NCBI GenBank assembly: GCA_032718475.1
Contig: JAUCBJ010003765.1
Coordinates: forward strand, 1 to 38,477
Direction of reading: 5' to 3'
DNA length: 38,477 bases
Origin: Nemertoderma westbladi
Taxonomy: Eukaryota; Xenacoelomorpha; Nemertodermatida; Nemertodermatidae
Positions 23,657 through 36,100 of this stretch are shown piece by piece. The position numbers and the translations under genes are program-made. The number at the start of each line of letters is the position of its first letter. Position 1 is the first letter of the stretch. The notes beneath the pieces are model-generated. The model was given only the letters and a program-made list of their open reading frames with translations. It was not told the origin of the DNA and did no database searches.

Positions 23657-24195
23657 CTAGCGGGCGTTCTTATCGTCACTATCGGAGTCGTCGCTAGGTA
23701 ACATAGTGTCCAATACGGGAGCGGCGGCTGCGTTTAATTGTAAGCGAAGATTGTCATTGGTAGTTGCCCTAGGCGACAATGAGGTAGGTCTACGAGGGAC
23801 CCTGTTGGGCAGACGGGGTGGCGTCATCGAGTTGGTGTGGTCGGCGAGGAGGGAACCGTTGTCTGGGACCCGTCCGAGGTACATATCCAGCACCGAGATG
23901 TTGGGCTGGAAGTCGGGGTTCTTCCGAGGTTGCGCCGGGTCCTTTGGCTGGTCCACGCCGGCCGCTTTCGGTTTGGTTGTGTAACGCGCCACGTAATCCT
24001 GGGTCAGTCTGTAGGGGTCAACCTCGAAGTCGTCCGAGGCCGGAAGTAAGACGTCATCCACGTCGGACTCCATATAGAGTGGGGGTGGTGGTGGCGGGGG
24101 CGGAGGTGTGGCTGCGTACTGCTGATTGGTTGACGTCATGGTAACATCGTGGCTCGACGCCGATATTGGAGTCATCATAGTGATCATCGATGTTC
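23657..24195 (-). CDS. LRIG: LRIG last exon: cytoplasmic tail and stop
   Basis: The acceptor CATAG precedes 24195, and the first two bases complete a Gly codon begun in the previous exon. It encodes 178 residues of cytoplasmic tail, then TAG at 23659-23657. The tail contains nine consecutive prolines followed by LYMESD, giving a PPLY motif that could bind WW domains such as those of NEDD4-type ubiquitin ligases. It also has several tyrosines (DPYRL, DYVARY) and an acidic end (SDDSDSDD). Homology to vertebrate tails is not obvious by eye. Confidence 0.85.
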
Positions 24196-27100
24196 CTATG
24201 AAGTAAATATTTCGTTATCAATATCTAACATTGGAATGAAGTACAAACAATACATTGGAGATGGATGCAGGGTAAATTATAAGACTAAGATTATAAAAGA
24301 GTTACCAGGTAAGTAGGTAGTTAAATCATAACAATTCATTATTATTTGGAATACCTAAAATCACTTAACTACTGGAGTGGCGTAGCGACAAAAAATTGTG
24401 AAAATTGTGACTACTTTAGTCACAATTTTCACAATTTTTCTAAGTACCTGTGGGTATATCTATATAAAAAAATTCCATGCTTCAAAATATCCGATCATAT
24501 TAAGATTTTCAGTTTCTTTCTTTAGCAACAATATGTTAGTGTAATTTATTCATCACTCCAAAAAACTCATATCATAAAGGAAAGGCCATAATAATTTGTC
24601 ATAATCATAAAGTTCACGTACTGAAATTATTGTGACGTTAAATTTACAGAATTATCACTTGCTGCATCTACTGTGTACCTCACATAATATGTTATCGGCT
24701 GTTAAATTATATTTACCTGAATTCTCAGCGCTGGCCGGCCTTCTGTACATTATGTGTCCCCCGAGGGGCATCGAGCCGCCGTGGTGGCACAACAATGCGT
24801 CACCGGCGCCGCCGCCGCCGTAGAAGTGTTGCTCCGAGTCCGAGTAGGTCGGCAACAGGGACCGGGAGGACTGGCCGCTGTCCCCCGAGAGTTCGGGTCC
24901 CGGGGCGGGGCCCAGCGACGATTCGCCGCCCCCCGACCCGTCGCTCCTCCCGCCGTCGTCGCCCCCCAACCCTCGGCCTCCGTAATGCCCCCCAACCCCC
25001 CGGTACTCCTCCCCAACCAACCCACTCCTCCCGAACTCCTCCACAACGACGCCTCTACGTCGTTTACACCGTCCGGTATGGAAGATAATGGTGACCCAAA
25101 CGAGGCTGGTTCCCACGATGCAACAAACAACCGCGATAACGATAATACCGGTGGTAGTCGCCGGTAAAGTGCCGCCGCCTCCTTGCGGGGCGCTATCAGC
25201 TTCGAGATAGACAACGGTTACGGTACAACTGTCCGTCGCCTGGCCCAACGTGTTCGACAGACGACACGAGTACCTAGCGGTGTCGGATATACTCGTGTTA
25301 GTCAGAACCATCAACTGGTTCCCTACGGTAAAGAATATCCGCGGAGTTCCTTTCATAAGGAGCATCTCGTTCTTGTACCAGGTGACTCGAGGTTTGGGTA
25401 TTCCTTCCTCGATGGTGCATCGCAGGACGGTACTCTCGCCCTGGACGACACGCACGTCGGCCAGTCCGCTGCCGATGGTAGGCAGTTGGACTACCTCCAA
25501 GGTCGCGTTGGTGACCACCGACCCTGCCGCGTTAGTAGCCGTGCACGAGTAGACCCCCTGGTCCTCCAGGGTTATGTTCTGGATTAGGAACTGTCGTTTC
25601 GTCTGGTCGTGCAGCAGGAATCGGCGTTCTATTGCTGCGGGGAAGTTGGCCCCGCCGTCCTTCTTCCAGCTGACAACCGGTACCGGAAACCCGGAAGCCT
25701 CGCAACGCAGGTAGGCCTCTTCGCCCAACTTTACCGTAATGTTGTTGGGGACCTTATCGAATTCGGGGAAAACTGAAATAAATTATAAATTAAATTATAA
25801 GATTAATAATTTATTATATAAATTAATAAATAATTTTGAATATTTAAGTTCAGTTAGTTAAACTGTAATTATTTGACTTAGTCCCCCGTTAGTAACAATA
25901 GTGGCATTTGTTAATATAAGGATTTTAAATGCACAACAAACACGTACAACACAATCGCGCAAACTCAAATGTATTGAACAGTCTAATCATCTCGGCAAAT
26001 AACAGCGACCTTGTAGCTTTAAACGGCGTCATTACAATGCAGAACCATGATAGTATACTTGTTACCATAACAACTCACCGTGTACAGCCACAGTGGCAGA
26101 TAGAGAGTAAGATGTCCCGTACTTGTTACCATAACAACTCACCATGTACAGCCACAGTGGCAGATAGAGAGTAAGATGTCCCGTACTTGTTACCATAACA
26201 ACTCACCATGTACAGCCACAGTGGCAGATAGAGAGTAAGATGTCCCGTACTTGTTACCATAACAACTCACCATGTACAGCCACAGTGGCAGATAGAGAGT
26301 AAGATGTCCCGTACTTGTTACCATAACAACTCACCATGTACAGCCACAGTGGCAGATAGAGAGTAAGATGTCCCGTACTTGTTACCATAACAACTCACCA
26401 TGTACAGCCACAGTGGCAGATAGAGAGTAAGATGTCCCGTACTTGTTACCAATGCTACAGGAGTAACTGCCTTTATCTTCCTTCACGACGTCGTTTATAA
26501 ACAAAGAGGTGGTGAACTCGTAGGTCGTTTGTGCGCCATCTAGCGTCACTGTGGAGTTAGTTATTAATCTACGATCAACGCCACTTGACAACGCCTGGAA
26601 ATATTTACAAAATATAACATAACAACATTACATAAAACACAATTTAGTTAATATTGTTTCCTAACTTACTTTACTTTAAATATATTTTATAATTAATAAG
26701 TGAAACCTACCTGTTTATCTTTCATCCACATGAATACCAAACCGACATTCTGGGAACTTCTAGCGGAGCAGTTGAGTAGCAACTTGTGGCCTTCTAGAAC
26801 GCCCTGCGACAGGGGGTCCCTGGAGACGGAGGGTTTGGGTTGGGGCAGTGCGTCCTGGCAGGAGCCCAGTCTGTCGGCCACGTACTCAACGCTGTCGCCT
26901 CGTCGATCGGGGGGGAAGCCGCAACGACTACCCGTGGAGTCCCAGAACGTCTGGGATCTCAGCCAATCAGCGAAGTACGCCAGCGTACAATCGCAGACCA
27001 ACGAGGTTGTGTTCAGTACCCTAAACAAACAAACAAACACTCAACTAGTAATTGGCATGGATCTTCTACACCACCTCTTTGCGAAAACGAATATATTATA

Positions 27101-30100
27101 ATTCAATATTAAAACAGCTAAAGCAGGGCGCCAATGCGCCATACGCACACCCAAAGGTGAGCCAGTAGTTAATCCATTCAATATTGATAAAATATTATTA
27201 AAAAGAGGGAAATTTGAATCTACTAAAAAAGCTACTACAACAGTACAGCACTACTAGCAGTGTTTCAGTATTATTTTGTCATACCGGACCGGTACTGTGG
27301 GTCACTGTCATAATACAAATAAATTATTAGACCTAGGCCTATATTACTGTATTACTTTATTTCGTATTTTCTGGTATATTATTCTGAGATTGTTTGCGAA
27401 TTATATTATAAATAGTACAGGTTGACATATTCTGATGAAGAACTAATATATATATATTTCAATACACCCCGGCCAATACTATGACCAACTACTGGCAGCG
27501 GTAATATCGTAGTAGGCCTATTCCTTAAGGAGAATGGATTTGATTTGCTGCGGTTGAATCGGCCCAACTACCCAACGCCAACAAACCTGCAAAGCAACAG
27601 TTAAAAGGAACGAAACCACGCACCCGATTCAACGCAATCCCAATACAGCAATAAGGCATTATATAAAAGTCGGTTCGGTACGTCCCCATTATTCGCAGGA
27701 CACTACGAAGCCGAAGATCTGACAGTCGGACGTTTACGGAACAATGATAAGGGGACTATTCGCAATGCTCCGAATGATTAGCGGGGTTTACGAAACTCCG
27801 GCGGCGGCTGGTACTGACTGGGGATTACTAGATACCGCTACTGCCCTAGGCCCCGGTACTGCTACTACCCTAGGTCCCGATACCGGTATCCTCTGGGTAG
27901 GGGCTGTACCGAAACACCGCCGCTCCGCGGTCGTCAACCGAACACGACGGCGCTCCGAGTTCAAGCGGTTCCTACCCAACGACGACATATACGCGTGCCC
28001 CGCGTGCGGGAGCCCCAAACTGCGGTACCATCTCTGCGGATTCTGTTTGCGCGCCATCCGGGAGGAGACCGTGCGGATCTACCAGGCCAAGATGGCGCAG
28101 GTGTCGGGCGGGTTCTACAGGGAACCGCAGGTGAGGGACGTGGCGATACGGTACCGGGACGATGCGACCGTATCCAACGGGGCCAATAAGGACGTCGTGG
28201 AGATGGGAAAGGATAAACCCCAATGGTGGTTCAGGAAATGATTATGATCAACTGCTTGCTTGTTGATATTAAAGAAACAACCGTACCAGTATGGCGGCAG
28301 CGGCAGCCTACACAACACAATATATCAAACTATGTGAGAATCAACGTGCGGCTCATTCCGGATTCATTGAAATAATTTTAATTTACTGTTTTGGTTCCAT
28401 CCACCGGACTATGTAAGCTGATCCTTACATTTAATAATTTATCCTATCTTATAGTGTGGTGGTTACACACCATGGTACACATGGTGGTTCACCACACATA
28501 GATTTTAAAAGAACGACCTTACAATCTTATGGCGTACACTGAAACTCAACCCCTGTATCAACACTCAACTTGTAAGATGTCTGTCTGTCTGTCTAATATT
28601 GTACGAATATTCTATTGGAAATTTAAAATAATTTAATTTAAACAGCCGATTAAAAAAAAATAAAAATCATGAAGTTTATAGAATAACGCTGAAAAACATA
28701 TTTATGTTTTGACCCGGTGCACATTGGAAATTATGTTAATTGTAAGTTGTTCACTGCAAACAGACACCAATCCATACATAATTCATCGCATACGAGACAC
28801 CAATCCATACACGCTGTATCGCATACAAGACACCAATCCATACATGCTGTATCGCATATGAGACACCAATCCATACACGCTGTATCGCATACAAGACACC
28901 AATCCATACACGCTGTATCGCATAGGAGACACCAATCCATACACGCTGTATCGCATACGAGACACCAATCCATACACGCTGTATCGCATAGGAGACACCA
29001 ATCCATACACGCTGTATCGCATACGAGACACCAATCCATACACGCTGTATCGCATAGGAGACACCAATCCATACACGCTGTATCGCATACGAGACACCAA
29101 TCCATACACGCTGTATCGCATAGGAGACACCAATCCATACACGCTGTATCGCATACGAGACACCAATCCATACACGCTGTATCGCATAGGAGACACCAAT
29201 CCATACACGCTGTATCGCATACGAGACACCAATCCATACACGCTGTATCGCATACGAGACACCAATCCATACACGCTGTATCGCATACGAGACACCAATC
29301 CATACACGCTGTATCGCATAGGAGACACCAATCCATACACGCTGTATCGCATACGAGACACCAATCCATACACGCTGAATCGCATACGAGACACCAATCC
29401 ATACACGCTTTATCTCATACGAGATACCAATCCATACACGCTGTATCGCATATGAGACACCAATCCATATGCTGTATCGCATACGAGATACCAATCCATA
29501 CACGCTGTATCGCATACGAGACACCAATCCATACACGCTGTATCGCATACGAGACACCAATCCATACACGCTTTATCTCATACGAGATACCAATCCATAC
29601 ACGCTGTATCGCATATGAGACACCAATCCATATGCTGTATCGCATACGAGATACCAATCCATACACGCTGTATCTCATACGAGACACCAATCCATACACG
29701 CTCTATCGCATACAAGACACCAAACCATACACGCTGTATCGCATATGAGACACCAATCCATACACGCTGTATCGCATACGAGACACCAATCCATACACGC
29801 TGTATCGCATACGAGACACCAATCCATACATGCTGTATCGCATACGAGACACCAAACCATACACGCTGTATCGCATAAGAGACACCAAACCATACACGCT
29901 GTATCGCATACAAGACATCAATCCATACAAACTGTATCTCATACGAGACACCAAACCATACACGCTGTATCGCATACGAGACACCAAACCATACACGCTG
30001 TATCGCATATGAGACACCAATCCATACAAGCTGTATCTCATACGAGACACCAATCCATACAAGCTGTATCTCATATGAGACACCAATCCATACACGCTGT

Positions 30101-33100
30101 ATCTCATACGAGACACCAATCCATACACGCTATATCGCATACGAGACACCAATCCATACACGCTGTATCTCATACGAGACACCAATACATACACGCAGTA
30201 TCGCATATGAGACACCAATCCATACACGCTGTATCGCATACAAGATACCAATCCATACACGCTGTATTGCATATGAGACACCAATCCATACACGCTGTAT
30301 CGCGTACGAGACACCAATCCATATGCTGTATCTCATACGAGACACCAATCCATACACGCTGATCGCATACAAGATACCAATCCATACACGCTGTATCGCA
30401 TACGAGACACCAATCTATACACGCTGTATCGCATATGAGACACCAATCCATACAAGCTGTATCTCATACGAGACACCAATCCATACAAGCTGTATCTCAT
30501 ATGAGACACCAATCCATACACGCTGTATCTCATACGAGACACCAATCCATACACGCTATATCGCATACGAGACACCAAACCATACACGCTGTATCGCATA
30601 TGAGACACCAATCCATACAAGCTGTATCTCATACGAGACACCAATCCATACAAGCTGTATCTCATATGAGACACCAATCCATACACGCTGTATCTCATAC
30701 GAGACACCAATCCATACACGCTATATCGCATACGAGACACCAATCCATACACGCTGTATCTCATACGAGACACCAATACATACACGCAGTATCGCATATG
30801 AGACACCAATCCATACACGCTGTATCGCATACAAGATACCAATCCATACACGCTGTATTGCATATGAGACACCAATCCATACACGCTGTATCGCGTACGA
30901 GACACCAATCCATATGCTGTATCTCCTACGAGACACCAATCCATACACGCTGATCGCATACAAGATACCAATCCATACACGCTGTATCGCATACGAGACA
31001 CCAATCTATACACGTTGTATCTCATATGAGACACCAATCCATACACGCTGTATCTCATACGAGACACCAATCCATACACACTGTATCTCATACGAGACAC
31101 CAATCCATACATGCTGTATCTTATATGAGACACCAATCTATACACGTTGTATCTCATACAAGATACCAATCCATACACGCTGTATTGCATATGAGACACC
31201 AATCCATATACGCTGTATCGCGTACGAGACACCAAACCATACACGCTGTATCGCATACAAGATACCAATCCATACACGCTGTATCGTATATGAGACACCA
31301 ATCCATACACGCTGTATCGCATACGAGACACCAAACCATACACGGTGTATCGCATATGAGACACCAATCCATACATGCTGTATCGCATATGAGACACCAA
31401 TCCATACATGCTGTATCGCATACGAGACACCAATCCATATGCTGTATCGCATATGAGACACCAATCCATACACGCTGTATCACATACAAGATACCAATCC
31501 ATACATGCCATATCGCATACGAGACACCAATCCATACACGCTGTATCTCATACAAGACACCAATCCATACACGCTGTATCGTATACAAGATACTAGGGAT
31601 GTCCCGGAATTCCGTTCCGGCCAGAATTCCGGCGGTTTTTGCCCGATTCCGGTTCCGGCCGGAATTGCCGGAATGGGGTCAATTCCGGCCGGAATTTTAC
31701 CGGAATTTCAAGGTTCATATCTAGTTTAATAGCTGCAATTAGTTTGTTAAATTATTATCAACATTTATATTTTTTAAACACATTATTACCAATTAGTTTA
31801 AGATACCTTTCAACACTTGTAAACAAGTATAGAAATAAAGTTTTCTTCGACCGTTAGAGCTAACATTTAAGGATGAAAGGCATAGATGCCCGATGGTTAG
31901 CCCCTTCAAACCATTCGTGCCGAATCGAAAACTGCCTTGGCCCACATGCTGGGATCGAACCCACGACATCCAGATAGATTGGAAATCAATGCAACCACTA
32001 CACCAAGGTGGTACCTAACTAACCTATGTAACGAAGGAAAATTCACAACCACCCTGTTTGTTAAAGTGAATGCATTCTTGATGGGTATGTATCACATTTC
32101 CAAAAATTTTTTACCTGGTAATCAAACTAAACTGGTCCCACCATATGTTTCACCACTAAGTAGTATTCATATACAATTCACAATAACCTTCTTAATTTAC
32201 ATTAACTAATTAAACCCTTTGTCCTTCTGAAGATATTTTATGAAATGCATCAATAGGAACGTGCTTCACTGATTCCAGTGTTTTCAGATATTGTCTTAGT
32301 CAGAATGTCAAAATGAATGCCTCCTCGCTCCATTGGTAACACAAGTCATAAGTCATTTGATGAATAATATAAGATGTGTCTCACATTTTTTAGATTGATT
32401 TTACATTATTTTACATTGATTATATATTATTTTACTTTGCATTAATTATTAAATAATTTGATAATTACAGGAGGCTAAATAAATTGCCAACCTTGTAAAG
32501 TTAGCAATGAAACTCGATTAACGATTAACACAATTACAATTACTACTTTAACCTAAAACTAATATAAAACGTTATTACAATACGTACAGGTCCTGCGAGT
32601 TGTCGTTAGTTCAGTTCTGCGTCGTAGGTGCTGCATAATATAGTAGTTTTGTTTATATTTACAGCAAATCCATTTCTTACCATAAATCTATTTATTCCCA
32701 GCAACAATTAACTGTAACATGTACTTGTACTATTGGACTCGTTTATTGTTTTGGTTCGAATAACATGTCACTGTAACATGCTCCTTTTCCTTAAAGACAC
32801 CAGGATATTGCACCAAAGGACCTAATGACGCGAAACCATAGGTTTTGGGTTAACTTACTGTAGGTTTTTATGTATGAGCCTAAATGCTAAAAACCTAACT
32901 TTTGGCCAAAGTTGTCGATTTTAGAAAAAAATTATATTTAATAATGCCGAAGTACCATCCCGTCCCATAACGGCTCAAGCCATTCTCCACTCCACCCACC
33001 TTAACTCCCCCAAGGTTCTGATTCATCTCATTAACAAACTTACTGTAGAAATTAAAAAAATTAATTTGTTTCATAAAAAATTATAAAATTTCCTGGGTCA

Positions 33101-36100
33101 TATAGTGTATTTCACTAATTATAGAAAATTCCGGTTCCGGCCGGAATTCCGGCATGTTGAATTCCGGTTCCGGTTTGAATCAAAATAACGATTCCGGGAC
33201 ATCCCTACAAGATACCAATCCATACACGCTGTATCGCATACGAGACACCAATCCATATGCTGTATCGCATACGAGATACCAACCCACACACGCTGTATCG
33301 CATACAAGACACCAATATAATACATACACGCAGTATCGCATACGAGATACCAACCCACACACGCTGTATCGCATACAAGACACCAATATAATACATACAC
33401 GCAGTATCGCATATGAGACACCAATCCATACAAGTTGTATCTCATACAAGACACCAATCCATACACGCTGTATCGCATATGAGACACCAATCCATATGCT
33501 GTATCGCATACGAGATGCCAATCCACACATGCTGTATACCTGTATTGCATACAAGATACCAATCCATATCGCATAATGATTTGGTTGTCACTTACAATGA
33601 CTGGAGTGAGGTGAGATCTCCAAAGGCATGTTCTTGAATGCTGGTAACCTGGTTACCATTGAGATCCAAGCTGTGTAGACCTCGCAGACCCTGGAACATG
33701 TTGGCTGTGATGGTCTGAATCCCGTTGGAAACCAAACCCAGATGGTGGAGTCTGGAAAGGCCTATGAATGGTTGAGGGGAGTTCTCTATCGATCGTAGGT
33801 TGTTCCAACTCATTTCACTGCAAAAATAAAGATTAACTTTTTAAAATTATGTATACTTTATAGATTTGTTAAATTTAAATTTTAAATAATTTATTATTTT
33901 GTTTATATAACAAAGACCCATGAAATGTAGATAAAATGAACTGACTTCATGCAAATGACTATATAAACTGTAACAGTATACTACGACAAAAAAGTTACTG
34001 GTGAATGTGTAAAACGCAAAACTCCAGAGGCAACTCGAATGTTCATGTATTTTGGCTGTTATCTAGAAAGCAGGGAGGGCACCTACCTCACTAACCCCCA
34101 AGGTTGAAAACTCAATGATTTAACAACCATACCTTTACTCCCCTAGCAAAAGTTATATTCCCATTGTACCGCTGGGTTTTGCTTAGCTCAATGTCTTGCT
34201 TAGGGACACAACAATGTGAAATTTATACAGCCTTTAGCTGGTTTTGAACCTGCATCACCAAAAACTATCATGAAAGCAGTTCTGGCACTGTATCCATTCG
34301 GACACTACAACCAATCGACCAACAGCCATACTCACAGTTTCAGTAACTCAGACATCCCCTTGAAGGCACCAGCCTCGATCCCAGTTATCATATTTCTACT
34401 CAGATCGAGGTGTTTCAACTTTGGCAGCTGTTTCAGGAAGCTCTCCCTCAACTCGCCCTCCATAGAATTATTGCGGAGGTCGACCGTCTCCAGCTCACTG
34501 ACGTGCCACGCGTTGTCCTTGTCCATTATAACAGGCATCTCAACGCGGTTGTAAGACAGGTTGCTACGGGAAACAAAATATACATTACATACAGCAAGTT
34601 GCAATGCGAAAAATAAATAAATAATTAACGTAAATGTTCAGAAAGCGAAGAATTTCACCGCTAAAAAGAAAAGAAAAAAGATTAAGTCATTCTCAACAAG
34701 TTCAATTTCAGTATTGTAATTATATTCTTTAATCCAACATATGGAATTAATAATTTATAAAATAGCTAAAATAATTAATTATAAAATGTATATCTACTAA
34801 TAATTAAAAATGCTGTTAAACGAGTTCGAGGAGGCGAGGTTATAGGTTAATCGCTCAGGTGTCGGTCGGGGGTTCTATACTCATGAGGTACAGGGCGCAC
34901 CTTAATACTGATAAGTTGGTCGGAATTCCGAGGCATTGTGAATAATGTGCGGCCGAGGTAGCGTTCTGTTACATAACCAACAACACAGTTGAAACACAAA
35001 TTTCAGTGTTGTGAAACTATAAACGAAATTCCTTATATTGCCTGATTATATTACTGTGTGTAATAAATTAGATGGAAAATAGGAATTATCCTAAATTATA
35101 TTAACAATTAATTAACAACAATTAATCTGATATCACCTATATGCTATACCCAACCCAGCGGTACTTACAGAGTTTTTAATTTATTTAAACTCCATAGCCA
35201 ATTATTTCCCAACTTGTGAATTGCATTTCTATCCAACTGGAGGTCAACAAGATGTTCCAGATTAAAGAAACACCCGTCCATCAGATCCGATATGTTGTTT
35301 CGTCGAAGTTTCAGCGTTTTTAATCTCGCCATATCCTGTTCAACAAAAACAAAATAGATCAATATTTATTAATTAATCCGTTTCATTATTATTCACAATA
35401 ATAAAAGTGATCACATTATGTAATGTCTAATTATGAGACGAAGTAAAACTAATTATGAGACGAAGTAAAACTAATTATGAGACGAAGTAAAACTAATTAT
35501 GAGACGAAGTAAAATTAATTATGAGACGAAGTAAAACTAATTATATCCATAACTAGCGACTATCACTGTAATGAGAGGAGAAACTTCTGAACAAACGAGG
35601 GACACCAGAATGCTGGCGATAGTGGAATTCTTATTGGAATAAAAATGGAACTCACTGGGGAAAATCGACACAAATAACAGCTGGTTACTAGGGAAAATTG
35701 AACTGATACCTTTGCAAATGACTCCTATTTCTTGTTTTGGTTATAATTGATAATTAGACGAGTACGAGATATTAATTCGCCGATGCGTCTTCAACATTTC
35801 GATAATTCAATATCTCGACTCGTCTAATTTACAAAAGTTAATTATCAATTATAATGTAAAATGACCACCATGCACAGTGTCACATTAATCTAACCAAAAC
35901 AATAAACGATAGTCAATATCAAAGGTCAGAGTTTCAATTTCGGTCCCCGCCAGTGTTATTTCTACCTGGGGAAGGATTCATGTCCAAATTCGATGGAAGT
36001 GTTCAGGTGTTTCCGCCAGCCAGCTACAGGGTAGACGAAACGCGACAGACACGGGAAGGTGTAAAACGCGGATTCAGGGAAGGGGTGTAAAACGCGGATT

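Larger units (their letters stand above)
31594..33207. mobile_element. Non-autonomous hAT-like DNA transposon
   Basis: A 1614-bp element bounded by terminal inverted repeats TAGGGATGTCCCGGAAT (31594-31610, reverse complement at 33191-33207). It is flanked by the 8-bp duplication CAAGATAC (31586-31593 and 33208-33215). Removing the element and one duplication restores an in-phase 33-bp repeat unit. Both ends carry clusters of CCGGAATT motifs, like subterminal transposase sites. An 8-bp target duplication and such ends fit the hAT superfamily. No transposase open frame is present, so it would have been mobilised in trans. Confidence 0.85.

Noticed and set aside
24655-24716. Extension of the LRIG Ig2/Ig3/transmembrane exon to a stop at 24655
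   Set aside because: A good donor CAG|GTAAAT at 24717 and an in-phase downstream exon with a plausible tail make splicing the better model. Retention remains possible as a minor isoform.
24750-25590. Open frames on the strand opposite the large LRIG exon, and an alternative minus frame
   Set aside because: They mirror a GC-rich true exon with strong LRIG homology in frame. Their products are low-complexity Arg/Pro-rich sequences.
27788-28318. Minus-strand frames over MRPL32
   Set aside because: The plus strand has the clear bL32 zinc site. The antisense frames are shadows.
28717-31535. Six sets of overlapping open frames of up to 400 codons
   Set aside because: All come from a 33-bp unit with no stop in any frame. 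The periodic peptides match no family, and the array lies in an LRIG intron.
31940-32012. A functional tRNA gene on the minus strand
   Set aside because: The A and B boxes are good, but the acceptor and anticodon stems do not pair and a SINE-like body follows.
5383-33576. CRISPR arrays
   Set aside because: Units of 33 and 37 bp are directly adjacent with no unique spacers, no cas genes are present, and the genome is animal.
34825-34990. A tRNA gene on the plus strand
   Set aside because: The B box is imperfect, the A box does not fit the consensus and the stems do not pair. At best this is a decayed SINE.
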